Shown here: positions 1-9,487 of the stretch, piece by piece
Layout: each line of letters begins with the position of its first letter
Numbering within the stretch: position 1 is the stretch's first letter
Assembly (NCBI GenBank): GCA_021772015.1
Contig: JAETNS010000004.1
Span: 124,001 to 188,000 of the forward strand
DNA length: 64,000 nt
From: Prevotellaceae bacterium
GTDB lineage: Bacteria > Bacteroidota > Bacteroidia > Bacteroidales > Muribaculaceae
Direction of reading: 5' to 3'
The notes under the pieces: model-generated
Told to the model about the DNA's origin: nothing
Databases searched by the model: none
Seen by the model: the letters and a program-made list of their open reading frames with translations, nothing else
Made by a program: the position numbers and the translations under genes

Positions 1-128
1 ATTACAAGCGCACCGACGTACGCCCGTCAAACATCGTCATGGTTGCTTCGGCATCAAAGATGGGAGACTATTTCACAGGCGGTCCGTCCGTGATGTATCT
101 CGACGATGTCGAACTGATCTACGAATAA
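1..128 (+). CDS. C-terminal end of a PCMD-type (putative carbohydrate metabolism domain) protein, partial
   Basis: An open frame runs from the window edge to a TAA at 126-128, and the start lies outside the window. The visible 41 residues contain SNIVMVASASKMGDYFTGG followed by YLDDVELIYE at the end. This matches the characteristic close of the Bacteroidetes PCMD domain, found at the C terminus of surface or secreted proteins of gut Bacteroidales. The domain resembles carbohydrate-binding beta-sandwiches but its ligand is generally unknown. A terminator hairpin follows directly, so this gene is a separate transcription unit from the TonB operon downstream. The assignment rests on the C-terminal motif only. 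Confidence 0.6.
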   Translation, partial: YKRTDVRPSNIVMVASASKMGDYFTGGPSVMYLDDVELIYE

Positions 129-151
129 CCTGATCCCGATCTGAATATGAA

Positions 152-178
152 AGAAGCCTCCTTTACGGGGGCTTTTTT
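152..178 (+). terminator. Rho-independent terminator after the PCMD-type gene
   Basis: The stem AGCCTCC pairs with GGGGGCT (one G-T pair) across a TTTAC loop and is followed by a run of T. It lies 24 bases after the stop codon. Confidence 0.7.
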
Positions 179-318
179 CATGCCATACACATTCGCAATA
201 CTAAATATCTGGTATTTTTCCGACAAAGTTTTATCCATAAAAGCCACAATAAAAGGAAGCCTACTACCCTATTTATGGTATTTTACTGAATATCAATAAA
301 ATAACCAAATTTTAAACG

Positions 319-326
319 TAACTTTG
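319..326 (+). promoter_or_regulatory. Bacteroidetes -7 box upstream of the TonB receptor
   Basis: TAACTTTG matches the Bacteroidetes housekeeping -7 consensus TAnnTTTG. Transcription would start near 332, giving a leader of about 19 bases before the GTG at 351. I see no clear TTTG -33 box. The 130 bases upstream are AT-rich and hold nothing else recognisable. Confidence 0.5.
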
Positions 327-350
327 CATTGTCTTTAACCGGCAAGCGAA

Positions 351-2957
351 GTGAATATACCCCGATTCTACACCATATGCGTTCTTGTGTCAGCCATCTG
401 TCCGACAATGTCTCCTATAGGGAGCATCCCGAGAGAAGAGGCTACCGATTCAATCGCAAGGGTTGATTCTATCCTTCTCGCGGAGTTCGACAAGAGGGAG
501 AAAGCTACAGAGGGGATCAAAGGGAAAGAGCTCGGAGAGGTCGTAGTCACCGCGAGAGAAAGCCGAGGGGTCACATCCGCATCTCTTATCAACCGGCAGG
601 CGATGGCACATATACAACCGTCAAGTTTCACAGACCTGGTGGAGTTGCTGCCCGGTTTCGTGTCGAAAGATCCTGACATGGGAAAAGCCAATCTAATCAA
701 CTTGCGTCAGGCACCCCAGGCATCTCCCGATGGTTACGACACCTCATCGCTCGGAACATCCTTTGTGGTTGACGGTGTCCCGGTCAACACATCTGCGGAA
801 ATGCAAACCACATCCGACGCTAACCGTATCGGCCGGATGACAACAGGAAAAGGGGTCGACATGCGGTCAATCCCGACAGATGATATCGAGAGTGTGGAAA
901 TCGTCAGAGGAATACCCTCTGTCGAGTATGGGGACCTGACTTCAGGTCTTGTGAAGATCAAACGCAAACAGGGGGTGAGAGCTTTAGAGGCGCGGTTCAA
1001 AGCGGACATGCAGAGCCAACTGTTTTTTGTCGGCAAAGGATTCAAAATGCCGATCGAGGGGTGGAGCATGAATCTATCCGCCGACTATCTCGACGCAAAG
1101 ATAGATCCGCGCGACAACCGCGAGAACTTCAAACGCGCGTCATTTTCAATCCGGAGCAATCTCAACCGCGATATCAGAGGACTGCAACTTGTATGGGATG
1201 CTTCGATAAATTACACCGGGACTTTCGAACGCGACAAGAACGATCCCGATCTTACGGTGAACAACACCATCGATTACTATACCAGCGATATCAACAGTGT
1301 GTCCTGGAACAACACACTGCTGATCCGTCCGCAACAAAACCGCTTTTTCAATTCCGCGAGTCTGACCACGGGAGTTAGCTACGCCTATGAGCATCTGCGT
1401 CAGCAGAAAACCGTGGCCTCCTCGCGGCTCTATCCGCTGCCGGTGTCTACTACTCCGGGAGACAATTATGTCGGCTATCTGCCGATGTTGTATTTGGCCG
1501 ACTTCGATGTCTACGGAAAGCCGTTCTCGGCGTTTGTCAAGCTTGCATCCCGTTTCCGCTATCGCTCCGACAGGATTTCCGGATGGCTAAAAGCCGGATT
1601 GGAATACACCATAGCGAAAAACTTCGGCGAAGGTCAGGTCTACGACCTGTCACATCCTCTGACCGCCGGCAATACTTCGCGTCCGCGCCCTTTCAACGAT
1701 ATCCCCGCCATTCAGCAATTGTCGGCATACATCGAGAATGAATCGGAGATAAATGTTGGAGACCATACTCTCCATCTTCAGGCGGGACTGCGCGAAAGCC
1801 AACTTGTCGGACTCGACGGGGGCTATTTCCTTTCATGGAGACCGTATTTCGATCCGCGAGTCAACCTGAAATGGACTCTCCCCTATATGACGGTTGCCGG
1901 AGAACCGATGGTGTTTGAGGTCGGAGCAGGTACAGGATTACACACAAAGATGCCTGTTGCAGCCTACCTTTTCCCGGATCTGCTGTTCACAGACGAGGTG
2001 CAACTCAACTACTTCCATGACAAGGAAGAATGGCGCACCATGAATGTCAAGACATTCATAGATGACAGAGTCAACCGCTCGATCAAAGCCGCCCGCAATC
2101 TCAAATGGGAGGTAAGAGGCAATATCTCCTATAGTGGGAACAACCTGTCGGTGACATATTTCCGCGAGAGGATGACCGACGCGTTCCGTATGGCGACCGA
2201 GGTCAGATACCACACATACAACCGATATGACGCTTCGGGATATGATCCCTCTGTCGGGGGCGCACCATCGATCGACAATCTGCCATATTCGACAGAGACA
2301 AAGATTGCAATGGTCAGCCGGCCGACCAATTCATCAAAGGTGGAGAAGGAAGGTGTGGAGTTCACCCTCTCGACCCGACGTTTCCCGGGCATAAGGACCC
2401 GTCTGACTGTCAATGGAGCATGGTTCAAGACAACATTGTCAAATTCCGACGGATTATGGTACAAGCCGACCATCATTGTCAACGGGAAAGAACTCCACTA
2501 CGCCGGATTCTATGACGATCCTGACGGTAGCGTCTATCAGTCTTTCAACACAAACTTCACATTCGACACCGACATTCCGCGCCTGCGGCTCAATATCTCG
2601 CTCTCGATACAAAACATGTGGTACACCTCAAACCGGCAGCTATGGAGGTCGGGTATCCCGCTTGAATATGTCGATGCCGAGGGGACTATACACAAATGGA
2701 CCGCCGAGGCCGCGCTGGACCCTTATCTCTCCCAGCTTATAAGAAGTTACTCGCAAAGCGCATTTGACGAAAACCGCATACCGCTGGCGACCGCCTTCAA
2801 CCTCAAGGCGACGAAAAAACTCTGGGACGACCGCATAGGAATCGCCCTGTATGTCAACCGCCTGGTAAGCATCACTCCCGACTATGAGCGGTATGGGACA
2901 ATACAACGCCGTTACACCTCTCCATACTTCGGCATGGAGATAAACCTAAGGCTATGA
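351..2957 (+). CDS. TonB-dependent outer membrane receptor
   Basis: The 868-residue protein has a plug domain and a C-terminal 22-strand-type barrel of a TonB-dependent transporter. A hydrophobic signal segment occupies about residues 5-24. A TonB-box-like stretch LGEVVVTA is at residues 61-68, followed by a plug with VVDGVPVN and VEIVRGIPSVEYGDLTSG. The protein ends in a short aromatic/hydrophobic beta strand (FGMEINLRL). The start is a GTG at 351; the next in-frame ATG (residue 20) would cut the signal peptide. The N-terminal carboxypeptidase-like domain of SusC-type receptors is absent, and no SusD partner follows. The next genes encode a DUF4876 lipoprotein and a DUF6850-type barrel, so it is probably not a standard glycan-uptake pair. 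The substrate cannot be read from sequence. Confidence 0.88.
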   Translation: MNIPRFYTICVLVSAICPTMSPIGSIPREEATDSIARVDSILLAEFDKREKATEGIKGKELGEVVVTARESRGVTSASLINRQAMAHIQPSSFTDLVELLPGFVSKDPDMGKANLINLRQAPQASPDGYDTSSLGTSFVVDGVPVNTSAEMQTTSDANRIGRMTTGKGVDMRSIPTDDIESVEIVRGIPSVEYGDLTSGLVKIKRKQGVRALEARFKADMQSQLFFVGKGFKMPIEGWSMNLSADYLDAKIDPRDNRENFKRASFSIRSNLNRDIRGLQLVWDASINYTGTFERDKNDPDLTVNNTIDYYTSDINSVSWNNTLLIRPQQNRFFNSASLTTGVSYAYEHLRQQKTVASSRLYPLPVSTTPGDNYVGYLPMLYLADFDVYGKPFSAFVKLASRFRYRSDRISGWLKAGLEYTIAKNFGEGQVYDLSHPLTAGNTSRPRPFNDIPAIQQLSAYIENESEINVGDHTLHLQAGLRESQLVGLDGGYFLSWRPYFDPRVNLKWTLPYMTVAGEPMVFEVGAGTGLHTKMPVAAYLFPDLLFTDEVQLNYFHDKEEWRTMNVKTFIDDRVNRSIKAARNLKWEVRGNISYSGNNLSVTYFRERMTDAFRMATEVRYHTYNRYDASGYDPSVGGAPSIDNLPYSTETKIAMVSRPTNSSKVEKEGVEFTLSTRRFPGIRTRLTVNGAWFKTTLSNSDGLWYKPTIIVNGKELHYAGFYDDPDGSVYQSFNTNFTFDTDIPRLRLNISLSIQNMWYTSNRQLWRSGIPLEYVDAEGTIHKWTAEAALDPYLSQLIRSYSQSAFDENRIPLATAFNLKATKKLWDDRIGIALYVNRLVSITPDYERYGTIQRRYTSPYFGMEINLRL

Positions 2958-3028
2958 CGGTCTGATAGATAAACGAGACATGACAATTCAGCATATCCAA
3001 ATAACAACATATTAAAACATATCAAACC

Positions 3029-4258
3029 ATGATGAAAAAAATTTCATTTATTCTTGCTTCGATAGCAGTGTGTGCAGGATTCGTTTCCTGCTCCGACAAT
3101 GATGAGCCGGAAGAACAACCCAACCTTATCACTCTACAGAGCACTTTCCCGGAGGGAATGGACCACTACTCAATCCATTTCCAGGATATGACAGTGACAT
3201 TCACCGAGCTTAACACCCGCCAGACCTATACGGCCACAGCCGAACATCTTGCAGCTTCCCTCAATATCTTCCTCCCCACCGGAACCTATGACTATTCCGG
3301 CATTGTAAATTACACCCAGACACTCGAAGACGGCTCTGACAAGGAACTCGCCCTGCGCACGGTCGGATCATCAGTGACCATCGCCGGAGACCGGGATCTC
3401 GCCATCACATGGTTCAAATCGACTCCCTCACAAGGTCTCCTCATAAGCGAGATCTACGCGGCGGGATCTCATAACGCCGCCCATACGGGAGGTATCCGTG
3501 ACGCGTTCATCCGCATATACAACAACTCCGATGTCACGATGTATGCCGACGGTCTGGCAATCGTGGAGTCTGACTTCGTCAACTCCCGCGCCAACGATTA
3601 CGATATACTGACTCCCGAAAATGACCGTGATGTCAACTTCACTGTCGGAGTTGTCTGGGTTATTCCCGGAAACGGACATGATGTGGCCATCGAGCCGGGC
3701 AAATCGATCACTGTCACTGATCAGGCGATCGACTGGAGCGCGCAGGTTGAAGGCGCTCTCGACATGACCGGGGCAGACTTCGAGTGGTATGACGATGTGG
3801 CCCTTGACACAGACAATCCCTCTGTTCCCAACCTCGACAAATGGTTCAGCTACTCCAACACGATCTGGATCATGTCTAACCAATGCAACCGCTCCTACGC
3901 CCTTGTCCGCTTCCCCGAAGGAATGACCGCCGATAAATATCTGGCCGACTACAAAGGAGCATATGACTACATACATCCCGCCACCGGCAAACAGCTCCGC
4001 AAAGAGAAAGCATATCTCATTCCCAATGAGTGGATCCTCGACGGAGTAAACCTCGGCAACCGCGAAATGTATGTACGCGGAGCGCTCGCATCGTCAATCG
4101 ATGCCTCATACGCCTGCATCTCCGAGAAGAACTCCGACCCGCAGCGTTTCGGCAAGAAGTTCAGCCGAAAGGTAGCCATGACCACAGTTGACGGCCGTGA
4201 GATCCTGCAGGATACAGACGACTCCGCTTCTGATTTCATCCTGAAAGCAGCAAAATGA
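3029..4258 (+). CDS. DUF4876-type lipoprotein
   Basis: This 409-residue protein starts with a lipoprotein signal peptide (MMKKISFILASIAVCAGFVS) and lipobox Cys21, followed by an acidic stretch SDNDEPEE typical of surface-exposed Bacteroidetes lipoproteins. The body resembles DUF4876: an N-terminal beta-sandwich (about residues 30-130), then a region with GLLISEIYAAGS and IRIYNNSDVTMYADGLAIVE, reminiscent of lamin-tail/LTD-like folds. It lies 71 bases after the TonB receptor, and its stop overlaps the start of the next gene by 4 bases, so the three are probably one operon. I infer that it is the surface partner of the receptor. Family assignment is by recall of sequence character and gene order. 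Confidence 0.7.
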   Translation: MMKKISFILASIAVCAGFVSCSDNDEPEEQPNLITLQSTFPEGMDHYSIHFQDMTVTFTELNTRQTYTATAEHLAASLNIFLPTGTYDYSGIVNYTQTLEDGSDKELALRTVGSSVTIAGDRDLAITWFKSTPSQGLLISEIYAAGSHNAAHTGGIRDAFIRIYNNSDVTMYADGLAIVESDFVNSRANDYDILTPENDRDVNFTVGVVWVIPGNGHDVAIEPGKSITVTDQAIDWSAQVEGALDMTGADFEWYDDVALDTDNPSVPNLDKWFSYSNTIWIMSNQCNRSYALVRFPEGMTADKYLADYKGAYDYIHPATGKQLRKEKAYLIPNEWILDGVNLGNREMYVRGALASSIDASYACISEKNSDPQRFGKKFSRKVAMTTVDGREILQDTDDSASDFILKAAK

Positions 4259-5745
4259 TCTTGCGCCTGACCGCCATATCCCTTGTCATTCTGTCGGCAA
4301 TCCTCCCCTGCGGAGGAACCGACAGGTTGTGTCATGCCATCACATCCGCCAACCCGGCAGCTATGCCTTTCCGGCAGGATTCCTCACTAACCACAATCAG
4401 CCTTGACGGGAATTACGCGAATACCGCATTGACTCGAGCGGCTCAGATGGGTGACGGTTACTTGACAGGCGGTCTGTCTGCCAGCTCTTACCATCATCTC
4501 GGAAGCGGGACCACAGTGTGGGGAGATGCGCGCTTCCTGACCGGGACCACGCGCGATGTGATGTGGAACAACTCTGCAGATTATGACCTTGTCGGCCCGT
4601 ATGTAATCGGCGATCCTGTCGGTGGAGACCTGAAACATCAGAGTTATGACTTCGGAGGAGGATATGCGGGCAAGCGGCACAGATGGAGCTGGGGTGTGGA
4701 AGCCTCATATAGAGCGGCTATCGACCACCGTAGCCGTGACCCTCGTGACAAGATCGTCGTATCTGACCTGAAAGGATCAGTCGGAGGAAGTTTCCGACCG
4801 GGATCCTCCCCTCTCGCCATCGGGGTTTCAGGCAAATTTCGTATCTATAACCAGACCGCGCAACTGGAATTCTATTCTCCGACAAACGACATCCCGACAT
4901 ACGCCATGACCGGCCTTGGCTCATTCTATCCGAGGTTTTCGGGTAATAGCAGCCGGAACACGGCATATTCCGGGGCCGGATTCGGGGGAGCGGTAACACT
5001 TTTTCCTGTAAAAGAGACCGCAAGATCCATTATAGGTGGAGTCCATTTCAACAACCTGACTCTCCGCCAGTACCTGCGCGATTTCAACAATCTCGAACTT
5101 ACACGGACTTCGACCTCTGATATCGGAGCTGATTTCGGAATGATGTTCGGCAGCTCGCTGCGCTATGGGATCTACATTACAGGAAGATATAACCGCAAGG
5201 CCGGAAAGGAGAACCTGCTGGGTCCATCAAGCGGCAACAGCTACCCTAAAATCGGGGAAAGGGAGAACTACCTCGCGGAATTGCTGCAAATCCATGTCCG
5301 TTTCCATGTAGAGATCGATCTTGGAGAGAAAGACCATCTTACAACAACTGTCTCAGGCCTGTTCGATGAAAATTCCGAACTGCTCCGATCTCCTTACCGC
5401 AAGGTCGCGACACGGAGCATCACACCTGCGGTCAATGCGCAATGGACTCATGGATTCCGCAACAGGGTGACACTGACAATCTCATCAGGAATATCCCGCC
5501 GGTTCACCTCTCTCCGGGAAATATCTCTCGACGGGGTAGATCCCGACTCTGATATCGGGCGAATGGTGATCAGGAACACCGCCCTTACGACATCAGATGT
5601 GACTGACTACGGCTTGCAAACCCGTATATCCTTCCCTGTGAAGAATTACGACATCTTCATACACGCAGACTGGAAACACCTCGATTTCGCCAGCAGATGC
5701 GGTTCCGCCGATTATCTGTTGTTATCAGTGGGGATCGAACTGTGA
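4255..5745 (+). CDS. DUF6850-type outer membrane beta-barrel protein
   Basis: This 496-residue protein overlaps the upstream gene by ATGA, indicating translational coupling. It has an N-terminal hydrophobic signal segment and then many alternating amphipathic strands with glycines and aromatics, such as DFGGGYAGKRHRWSWGVEASY and GIYITGRYNRKAGKENLLG-like stretches. It ends in a strand with LLLSVGIEL, an outer-membrane-barrel signature. The order TonB receptor, DUF4876 lipoprotein, DUF6850 barrel is a conserved Bacteroidetes arrangement as I recall it. No catalytic motif is visible, and its function is unknown. Confidence 0.65.
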   Translation: MILRLTAISLVILSAILPCGGTDRLCHAITSANPAAMPFRQDSSLTTISLDGNYANTALTRAAQMGDGYLTGGLSASSYHHLGSGTTVWGDARFLTGTTRDVMWNNSADYDLVGPYVIGDPVGGDLKHQSYDFGGGYAGKRHRWSWGVEASYRAAIDHRSRDPRDKIVVSDLKGSVGGSFRPGSSPLAIGVSGKFRIYNQTAQLEFYSPTNDIPTYAMTGLGSFYPRFSGNSSRNTAYSGAGFGGAVTLFPVKETARSIIGGVHFNNLTLRQYLRDFNNLELTRTSTSDIGADFGMMFGSSLRYGIYITGRYNRKAGKENLLGPSSGNSYPKIGERENYLAELLQIHVRFHVEIDLGEKDHLTTTVSGLFDENSELLRSPYRKVATRSITPAVNAQWTHGFRNRVTLTISSGISRRFTSLREISLDGVDPDSDIGRMVIRNTALTTSDVTDYGLQTRISFPVKNYDIFIHADWKHLDFASRCGSADYLLLSVGIEL

Positions 5746-5790
5746 TCCGGCTTCTGATGAATGAATAATCAAAACAACCGATCCTATTAT

Positions 5791-6687
5791 ATGGAAAATG
5801 TAATATCCGTCAAGAATCTCACCCAACGATATGGCCGGGGACGGCTCATATACGAGAATCTCAGTTTCGACGTACCCAAAGGGAGCATCCTCGGACTGCT
5901 TGGAAAGAACGGGACGGGAAAAACCACCACAATAAATATCCTAATGGGGTTTCTAAAACCGCAGGGAGGAGAATGCCGCATATTCGGAGAAGAGATCACA
6001 CGTCTCCTCCCGCAGTCGCGAAGCCGGATCGCCCTTCTGCTCGAGGGCCATGTACAGTATTCTTTTATGACCATCTCGCAGATCGAGAAATTCTACTCTA
6101 ATTTCTATCCGGCGTGGAACCGCGACGCATACTATGGGCTTATGGAAAAGCTGCGTGTGTCACCCGGACAGAAAATCTCCTCCATGTCAAACGGCCAAAG
6201 ATCGCAGGTGGCATTGGGACTGATACTGGCCCAGAACGCTGACCTGCTGGTGCTTGACGATTTTTCCCTTGGCCTTGATCCGGGCTATCGCCGCCTGTTT
6301 GTCGATTACCTGCGCGATTTCGTCAAGTCGGAAAACAAGACTGTGTTCATGACCTCCCATATCATCCAGGATCTTGAAAGGCTCGTGGATGACTGTATCA
6401 TTCTTGACTACGGGAAAATCCTGACCCATCAGCCTGTAGCCGATCTGATGAGAAACCTGCGACGGTATGAATATGTCGCGGCATCTGCAGACGAGCCGCT
6501 TCCCGACAATATCGAGGGTATCTACAGCCCCCGGGAAGGACATGACGGGCGCGAATTCTATTCTTTCCTTCCTCAAGATGAGACGCGCCGTAGACTGGCG
6601 GAAAAAGGGATAGCCGCATTGTCGCTTTCCTCCCATCATGTCGAGTCACTTGAAGACGCGTTCATTGGTCTGACCGGCCGGTACTGA
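5791..6687 (+). CDS. ABC transporter ATP-binding protein
   Basis: This is a complete single ABC ATPase of about 298 residues. Walker A is GLLGKNGTGKTTT, the signature is SSMSNGQRSQVAL, Walker B is LLVLDDFSLGLDP, and a switch histidine sits in MTSHIIQDLE. It belongs to the drug/efflux-type (CcmA-like) subfamily. An upstream in-frame ATG at 5761 exists, but the family begins at MENVISVKNL, so 5791 is preferred. The gene lies 45 bases after the barrel gene and is followed by a membrane protein that is the likely permease. Whether the pair exports a substrate or drives an envelope process for the TonB system is not visible. Confidence 0.85.
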   Translation: MENVISVKNLTQRYGRGRLIYENLSFDVPKGSILGLLGKNGTGKTTTINILMGFLKPQGGECRIFGEEITRLLPQSRSRIALLLEGHVQYSFMTISQIEKFYSNFYPAWNRDAYYGLMEKLRVSPGQKISSMSNGQRSQVALGLILAQNADLLVLDDFSLGLDPGYRRLFVDYLRDFVKSENKTVFMTSHIIQDLERLVDDCIILDYGKILTHQPVADLMRNLRRYEYVAASADEPLPDNIEGIYSPREGHDGREFYSFLPQDETRRRLAEKGIAALSLSSHHVESLEDAFIGLTGRY

Positions 6688-6731
6688 TCGGATGTCTTTT
6701 AGAACAACAATATACTCCAACTAAAAAACGT

Positions 6732-7430
6732 ATGGCAACTACTTCACATACGCCCCATATGACCAAAGCTATCCTGGCAAAGGAGATACTGAAAACGCGC
6801 CGGGCGTTCTGGTGCTCACTCGGGCTCACCGCATTTTTCACCATATATGCCATCCTGGGTATAAACCGGGTGATCACCACCCACGGTGTCGAGCATGTTT
6901 GGCTTATAATGCTGATGAAAGACCAGACATTCACTGACTCGATAAAATATGTGCCGCTCCTATGCGGTCTTCTTGTCGGACTGGCGCAGATGATGCCGGA
7001 GATGCAACAGAACCGGCTGAAACTGACCCTCCACCTTCCATGCCCACAGAACAGATTGCTGATGACAATGCTTGCCACAGGATTCGGAGAGCTGACTGTC
7101 ATCTATCTTATTCAATTTGTGGCTATAGGTGTTTATTACAGCCGGATCATCGCCCCGGAAATGACATGTTATGTATTGTTCAACACCCTCCCCTGGTATC
7201 TCGCGGGTTATACAGCGTACTTCTTTTCAGCCGCCGTCTGTCTTGAAGGGAAATGGAAACGGCGTATGATCCTCGCGCTGATTGCGGCCGGAGTGGTCAC
7301 ATTGTATTTCATACAGCCGATGCCCGGAGCATACAATGGAGTCCTGCTCCCCGCTATAGTTGTGACGTTGTTGCTGACGTGGCTTTGCATAGGATCCATA
7401 GTCCGCTTCCGGCAAGGACTCATCGACTGA
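6732..7430 (+). CDS. Integral membrane protein, probable ABC-2-type permease
   Basis: This 232-residue protein has about six predicted hydrophobic segments, beginning near WCSLGLTAFFTIYAILGI. An N-terminal cytoplasmic stretch (MTKAILAKEILKTRRAFW) is typical of ABC-2 permeases. The segment RLKLTLHLPCPQNRLL before the third membrane helix is a plausible coupling loop. It lies 44 bases after the ATPase gene and 31 bases before the next gene, so it very probably forms the membrane part of that transporter. No further functional motif is seen. Confidence 0.65.
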   Translation: MATTSHTPHMTKAILAKEILKTRRAFWCSLGLTAFFTIYAILGINRVITTHGVEHVWLIMLMKDQTFTDSIKYVPLLCGLLVGLAQMMPEMQQNRLKLTLHLPCPQNRLLMTMLATGFGELTVIYLIQFVAIGVYYSRIIAPEMTCYVLFNTLPWYLAGYTAYFFSAAVCLEGKWKRRMILALIAAGVVTLYFIQPMPGAYNGVLLPAIVVTLLLTWLCIGSIVRFRQGLID

Positions 7431-7461
7431 TTTCTTAATTCCCATCCATTCTTTCATAGCA

Positions 7462-8712
7462 ATGTCAAAGTTATCCAAGATCATATTATACGCCGTCGCC
7501 ATAACAGTGTTGAGCTGGTTCCTACCGTGGCTCTACGCGTTGTTGACCCCGTCTGCTTCCAGTGATCCATTCTGCGCGTTCTCTCCGATCAGCAGCCAAT
7601 GGATCGTCAGCCGTTCCGCTCCGGGTGAGAAGCCTGTAATCACACTCGTTGACGCGTTTGGAGGTAATGAGAGCTCGGGCACCAGGATCCCGGTATCGGT
7701 CCGTGACTCCCTTGCGCCGCAACTTTATTACCGCCAACTGGTAGCCCATGACCTTCTCCCTGACACTATTGCGGGAAAGGCTGTCTCGGCTCATGAACTC
7801 AAAACCCATGAGGCATTCTTCACCTGCTCTCCCCGCGAGACCAACAAGGTCTTTCCCGGAATATGGCTGATGATGGAATCCATGCCGGTAAGGGTTGAGC
7901 TTTCCGATCCTAAGGAGGGTTTCCGTATCACTGACAACGGAATAGAATTCATCAGAATATCAGACAACACCGTCAATTCGGACCGCTCACGACGTTTCAC
8001 GGAGGCGATGAAATCGCGTGGATTCCGCTTCCCTGCCAAGGATCTGTCAGCCAACATCACTTCCCAAAAAACTTATGACGAGGGGTATCTGATGATTGAC
8101 TCCGAAGGGAAGCTTTTCCACATCAAACAACGTGGAGGAAGGCCATATGTGGCCATAATCGATATGCCGGAAGATGTCATAGCCTCTAAAGCTTTTATCT
8201 GGGAAGAGTCCGACAGGTCGATCCTCGGATTAATGACTGACACTGAAAACCGTCCATATGTTATCAGATCTGATGGCCATAAAGCGATTCCGTTGCCCTC
8301 GGAAAATGGGAAAATTGATCCACGCCGGGAATCAATAATGGTTATGGGAAGCCTTTTCAATCTCACAGTCAGATACACCGGCCCGGATGGAAGCCGATGG
8401 AGGGCGTTCGATGCCGACAGCCTCCGGCTCATAGGCTCGATCGACTTCCCGCGAGTGACATCGACGGTTTCAAAAATCGCCGGATATGTTTTCCCGTACA
8501 CTCTGTCGATGACATCTTCATACGACTCGCTGGCATATCCCCGTATAAAGAACTTCTCACTGAAAGCTCTTCCTCTCGGACTATTGCTTGCCCTGACTTT
8601 ATGGATCATGGCAGCCAGACGTAAAGACAAGACAATGAAAATCGGAGCATTGCTCACCCTGCCGCTTGGAATATTCGCTTTTCTGCCATTCCTGCTATTG
8701 GGTGACGAATAG
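7462..8712 (+). CDS. DUF4857-type membrane-anchored protein
   Basis: This 416-residue protein has an N-terminal membrane helix (about residues 7-28) and two or three C-terminal helices (about residues 368-412), with a large extracytoplasmic beta-rich domain between them. It resembles DUF4857, a Bacteroidetes family usually encoded directly after an ABC ATPase and its membrane partner, which is the order here. I infer that it is the extracytoplasmic component of this ABC system. No enzymatic motif is visible. Confidence 0.55.
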   Translation: MSKLSKIILYAVAITVLSWFLPWLYALLTPSASSDPFCAFSPISSQWIVSRSAPGEKPVITLVDAFGGNESSGTRIPVSVRDSLAPQLYYRQLVAHDLLPDTIAGKAVSAHELKTHEAFFTCSPRETNKVFPGIWLMMESMPVRVELSDPKEGFRITDNGIEFIRISDNTVNSDRSRRFTEAMKSRGFRFPAKDLSANITSQKTYDEGYLMIDSEGKLFHIKQRGGRPYVAIIDMPEDVIASKAFIWEESDRSILGLMTDTENRPYVIRSDGHKAIPLPSENGKIDPRRESIMVMGSLFNLTVRYTGPDGSRWRAFDADSLRLIGSIDFPRVTSTVSKIAGYVFPYTLSMTSSYDSLAYPRIKNFSLKALPLGLLLALTLWIMAARRKDKTMKIGALLTLPLGIFAFLPFLLLGDE

Positions 8713-8750
8713 TCTAAAAATCGCTGTGAAGAAAAAGTTTAGAATACTTC
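8713..8750 (+). repeat. Intergenic repeated element, copy 1 (interlocked inverted repeats)
   Basis: This 38-base element starts right after the DUF4857 stop codon. It matches 32 of 38 bases of a second copy at 59822-59859. TCTAAA (8713) is complementary to TTTAGA (8738), and GAAG (8728) to CTTC (8747). The two pairings interlock in the order a-b-a'-b', a pseudoknot-like layout. The stretch AAATCGC is invariant. See findings. Confidence 0.6.
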
Positions 8751-8777
8751 ATATACAACAACTTAATAATAATCCAA

Positions 8778-9386
8778 ATGAAGACAAATTTAATCTATCT
8801 GGCGGTCGCTCTTGTGATGATCGCCCTCACCGGATGCTCGGGGAAATCCACAGCCGAATCCGGCGTTTCTGACTCTTTGACCGTAGACACCATTTTAGCC
8901 AATCCGGAAACCTTTGTGGGCCAGAGTGTAACAATCGAGGGGGTTGTCTCGCATTTATGCAAGCATGGTGGACGCAAAGCCTTCCTACTCGGATCGGATG
9001 TCAACACCATGATCCGCTGTGATGCCACCCCGGAGATGGGAAATGTATTCCCGCAGGAGACGATCCATCAGCCGCTGCGTGTCACAGGCGTGGTAATGGA
9101 AAGCCGCCTGGACGAGAATACCATCCGTGAACTTGAAATGAACCGCCAAGGCCAGATCGAACGCATCACCGAACAGCAAGGGGCTGAAGAGGCAGCCAAT
9201 TTCAGCAACGCGCCTACAGGCTGCGAGACCGAACGCAAGGCTGCAGGCCAGGAGGAAGTGGAGACTTTCGCCGCCCAGATGGCCGATTACCGCCGCCGTA
9301 TCGCCGAACGCGACAGCATTGAAGGGAAACCTTATCTGTCGACCTACTACATACAGGCAACCGCTTACGAGATGCTGCCTCAATAA
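8778..9386 (+). CDS. Lipoprotein with an OB-fold-like domain, function unknown
   Basis: This 202-residue protein has a lipoprotein signal peptide (lipobox LTGC, Cys20). A compact domain at about residues 33-110 has the pattern ILANPETFVGQSVTIEGVV, then LGSDVNTMIRC and LRVTGVVMESR. This resembles the OB-fold tRNA-anti-like/NigD-type modules in Bacteroidetes lipoproteins. The C-terminal half (about residues 110-190) is charged and probably helical. It follows the DUF4857 gene by 65 bases, with the repeated element in between, so it could be the last operon gene or have its own promoter. It is probably periplasmic; the role is unknown. Confidence 0.55.
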   Translation: MKTNLIYLAVALVMIALTGCSGKSTAESGVSDSLTVDTILANPETFVGQSVTIEGVVSHLCKHGGRKAFLLGSDVNTMIRCDATPEMGNVFPQETIHQPLRVTGVVMESRLDENTIRELEMNRQGQIERITEQQGAEEAANFSNAPTGCETERKAAGQEEVETFAAQMADYRRRIAERDSIEGKPYLSTYYIQATAYEMLPQ

Positions 9387-9429
9387 GCCCGGCGGATAAG
9401 ACAGGCAATCTTGTCTCCAACACAACAGA

Positions 9430-9463
9430 TAGCCCGGACCATCAACCATCGATGATCCGGGCT
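9430..9463. terminator. Bidirectional hairpin terminator between convergent genes
   Basis: TAGCCCGGACCATC pairs with GATGATCCGGGCTA (13 of 14 pairs). It lies between the convergent lipoprotein gene and the sodium-dependent transporter gene. Confidence 0.65.
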
Positions 9464-9487
9464 ATTTGTGAATTAGAATAATACCGG

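Noticed and set aside
4203-4215. CCTGCAGG palindrome in the DUF4876 gene (also near 60493)
   Set aside because: Only the 8-base palindromic core matches the inverted repeats at 48775 and 49912; the GATTC and CACCACA flanks are absent and the copies lie in coding sequence.
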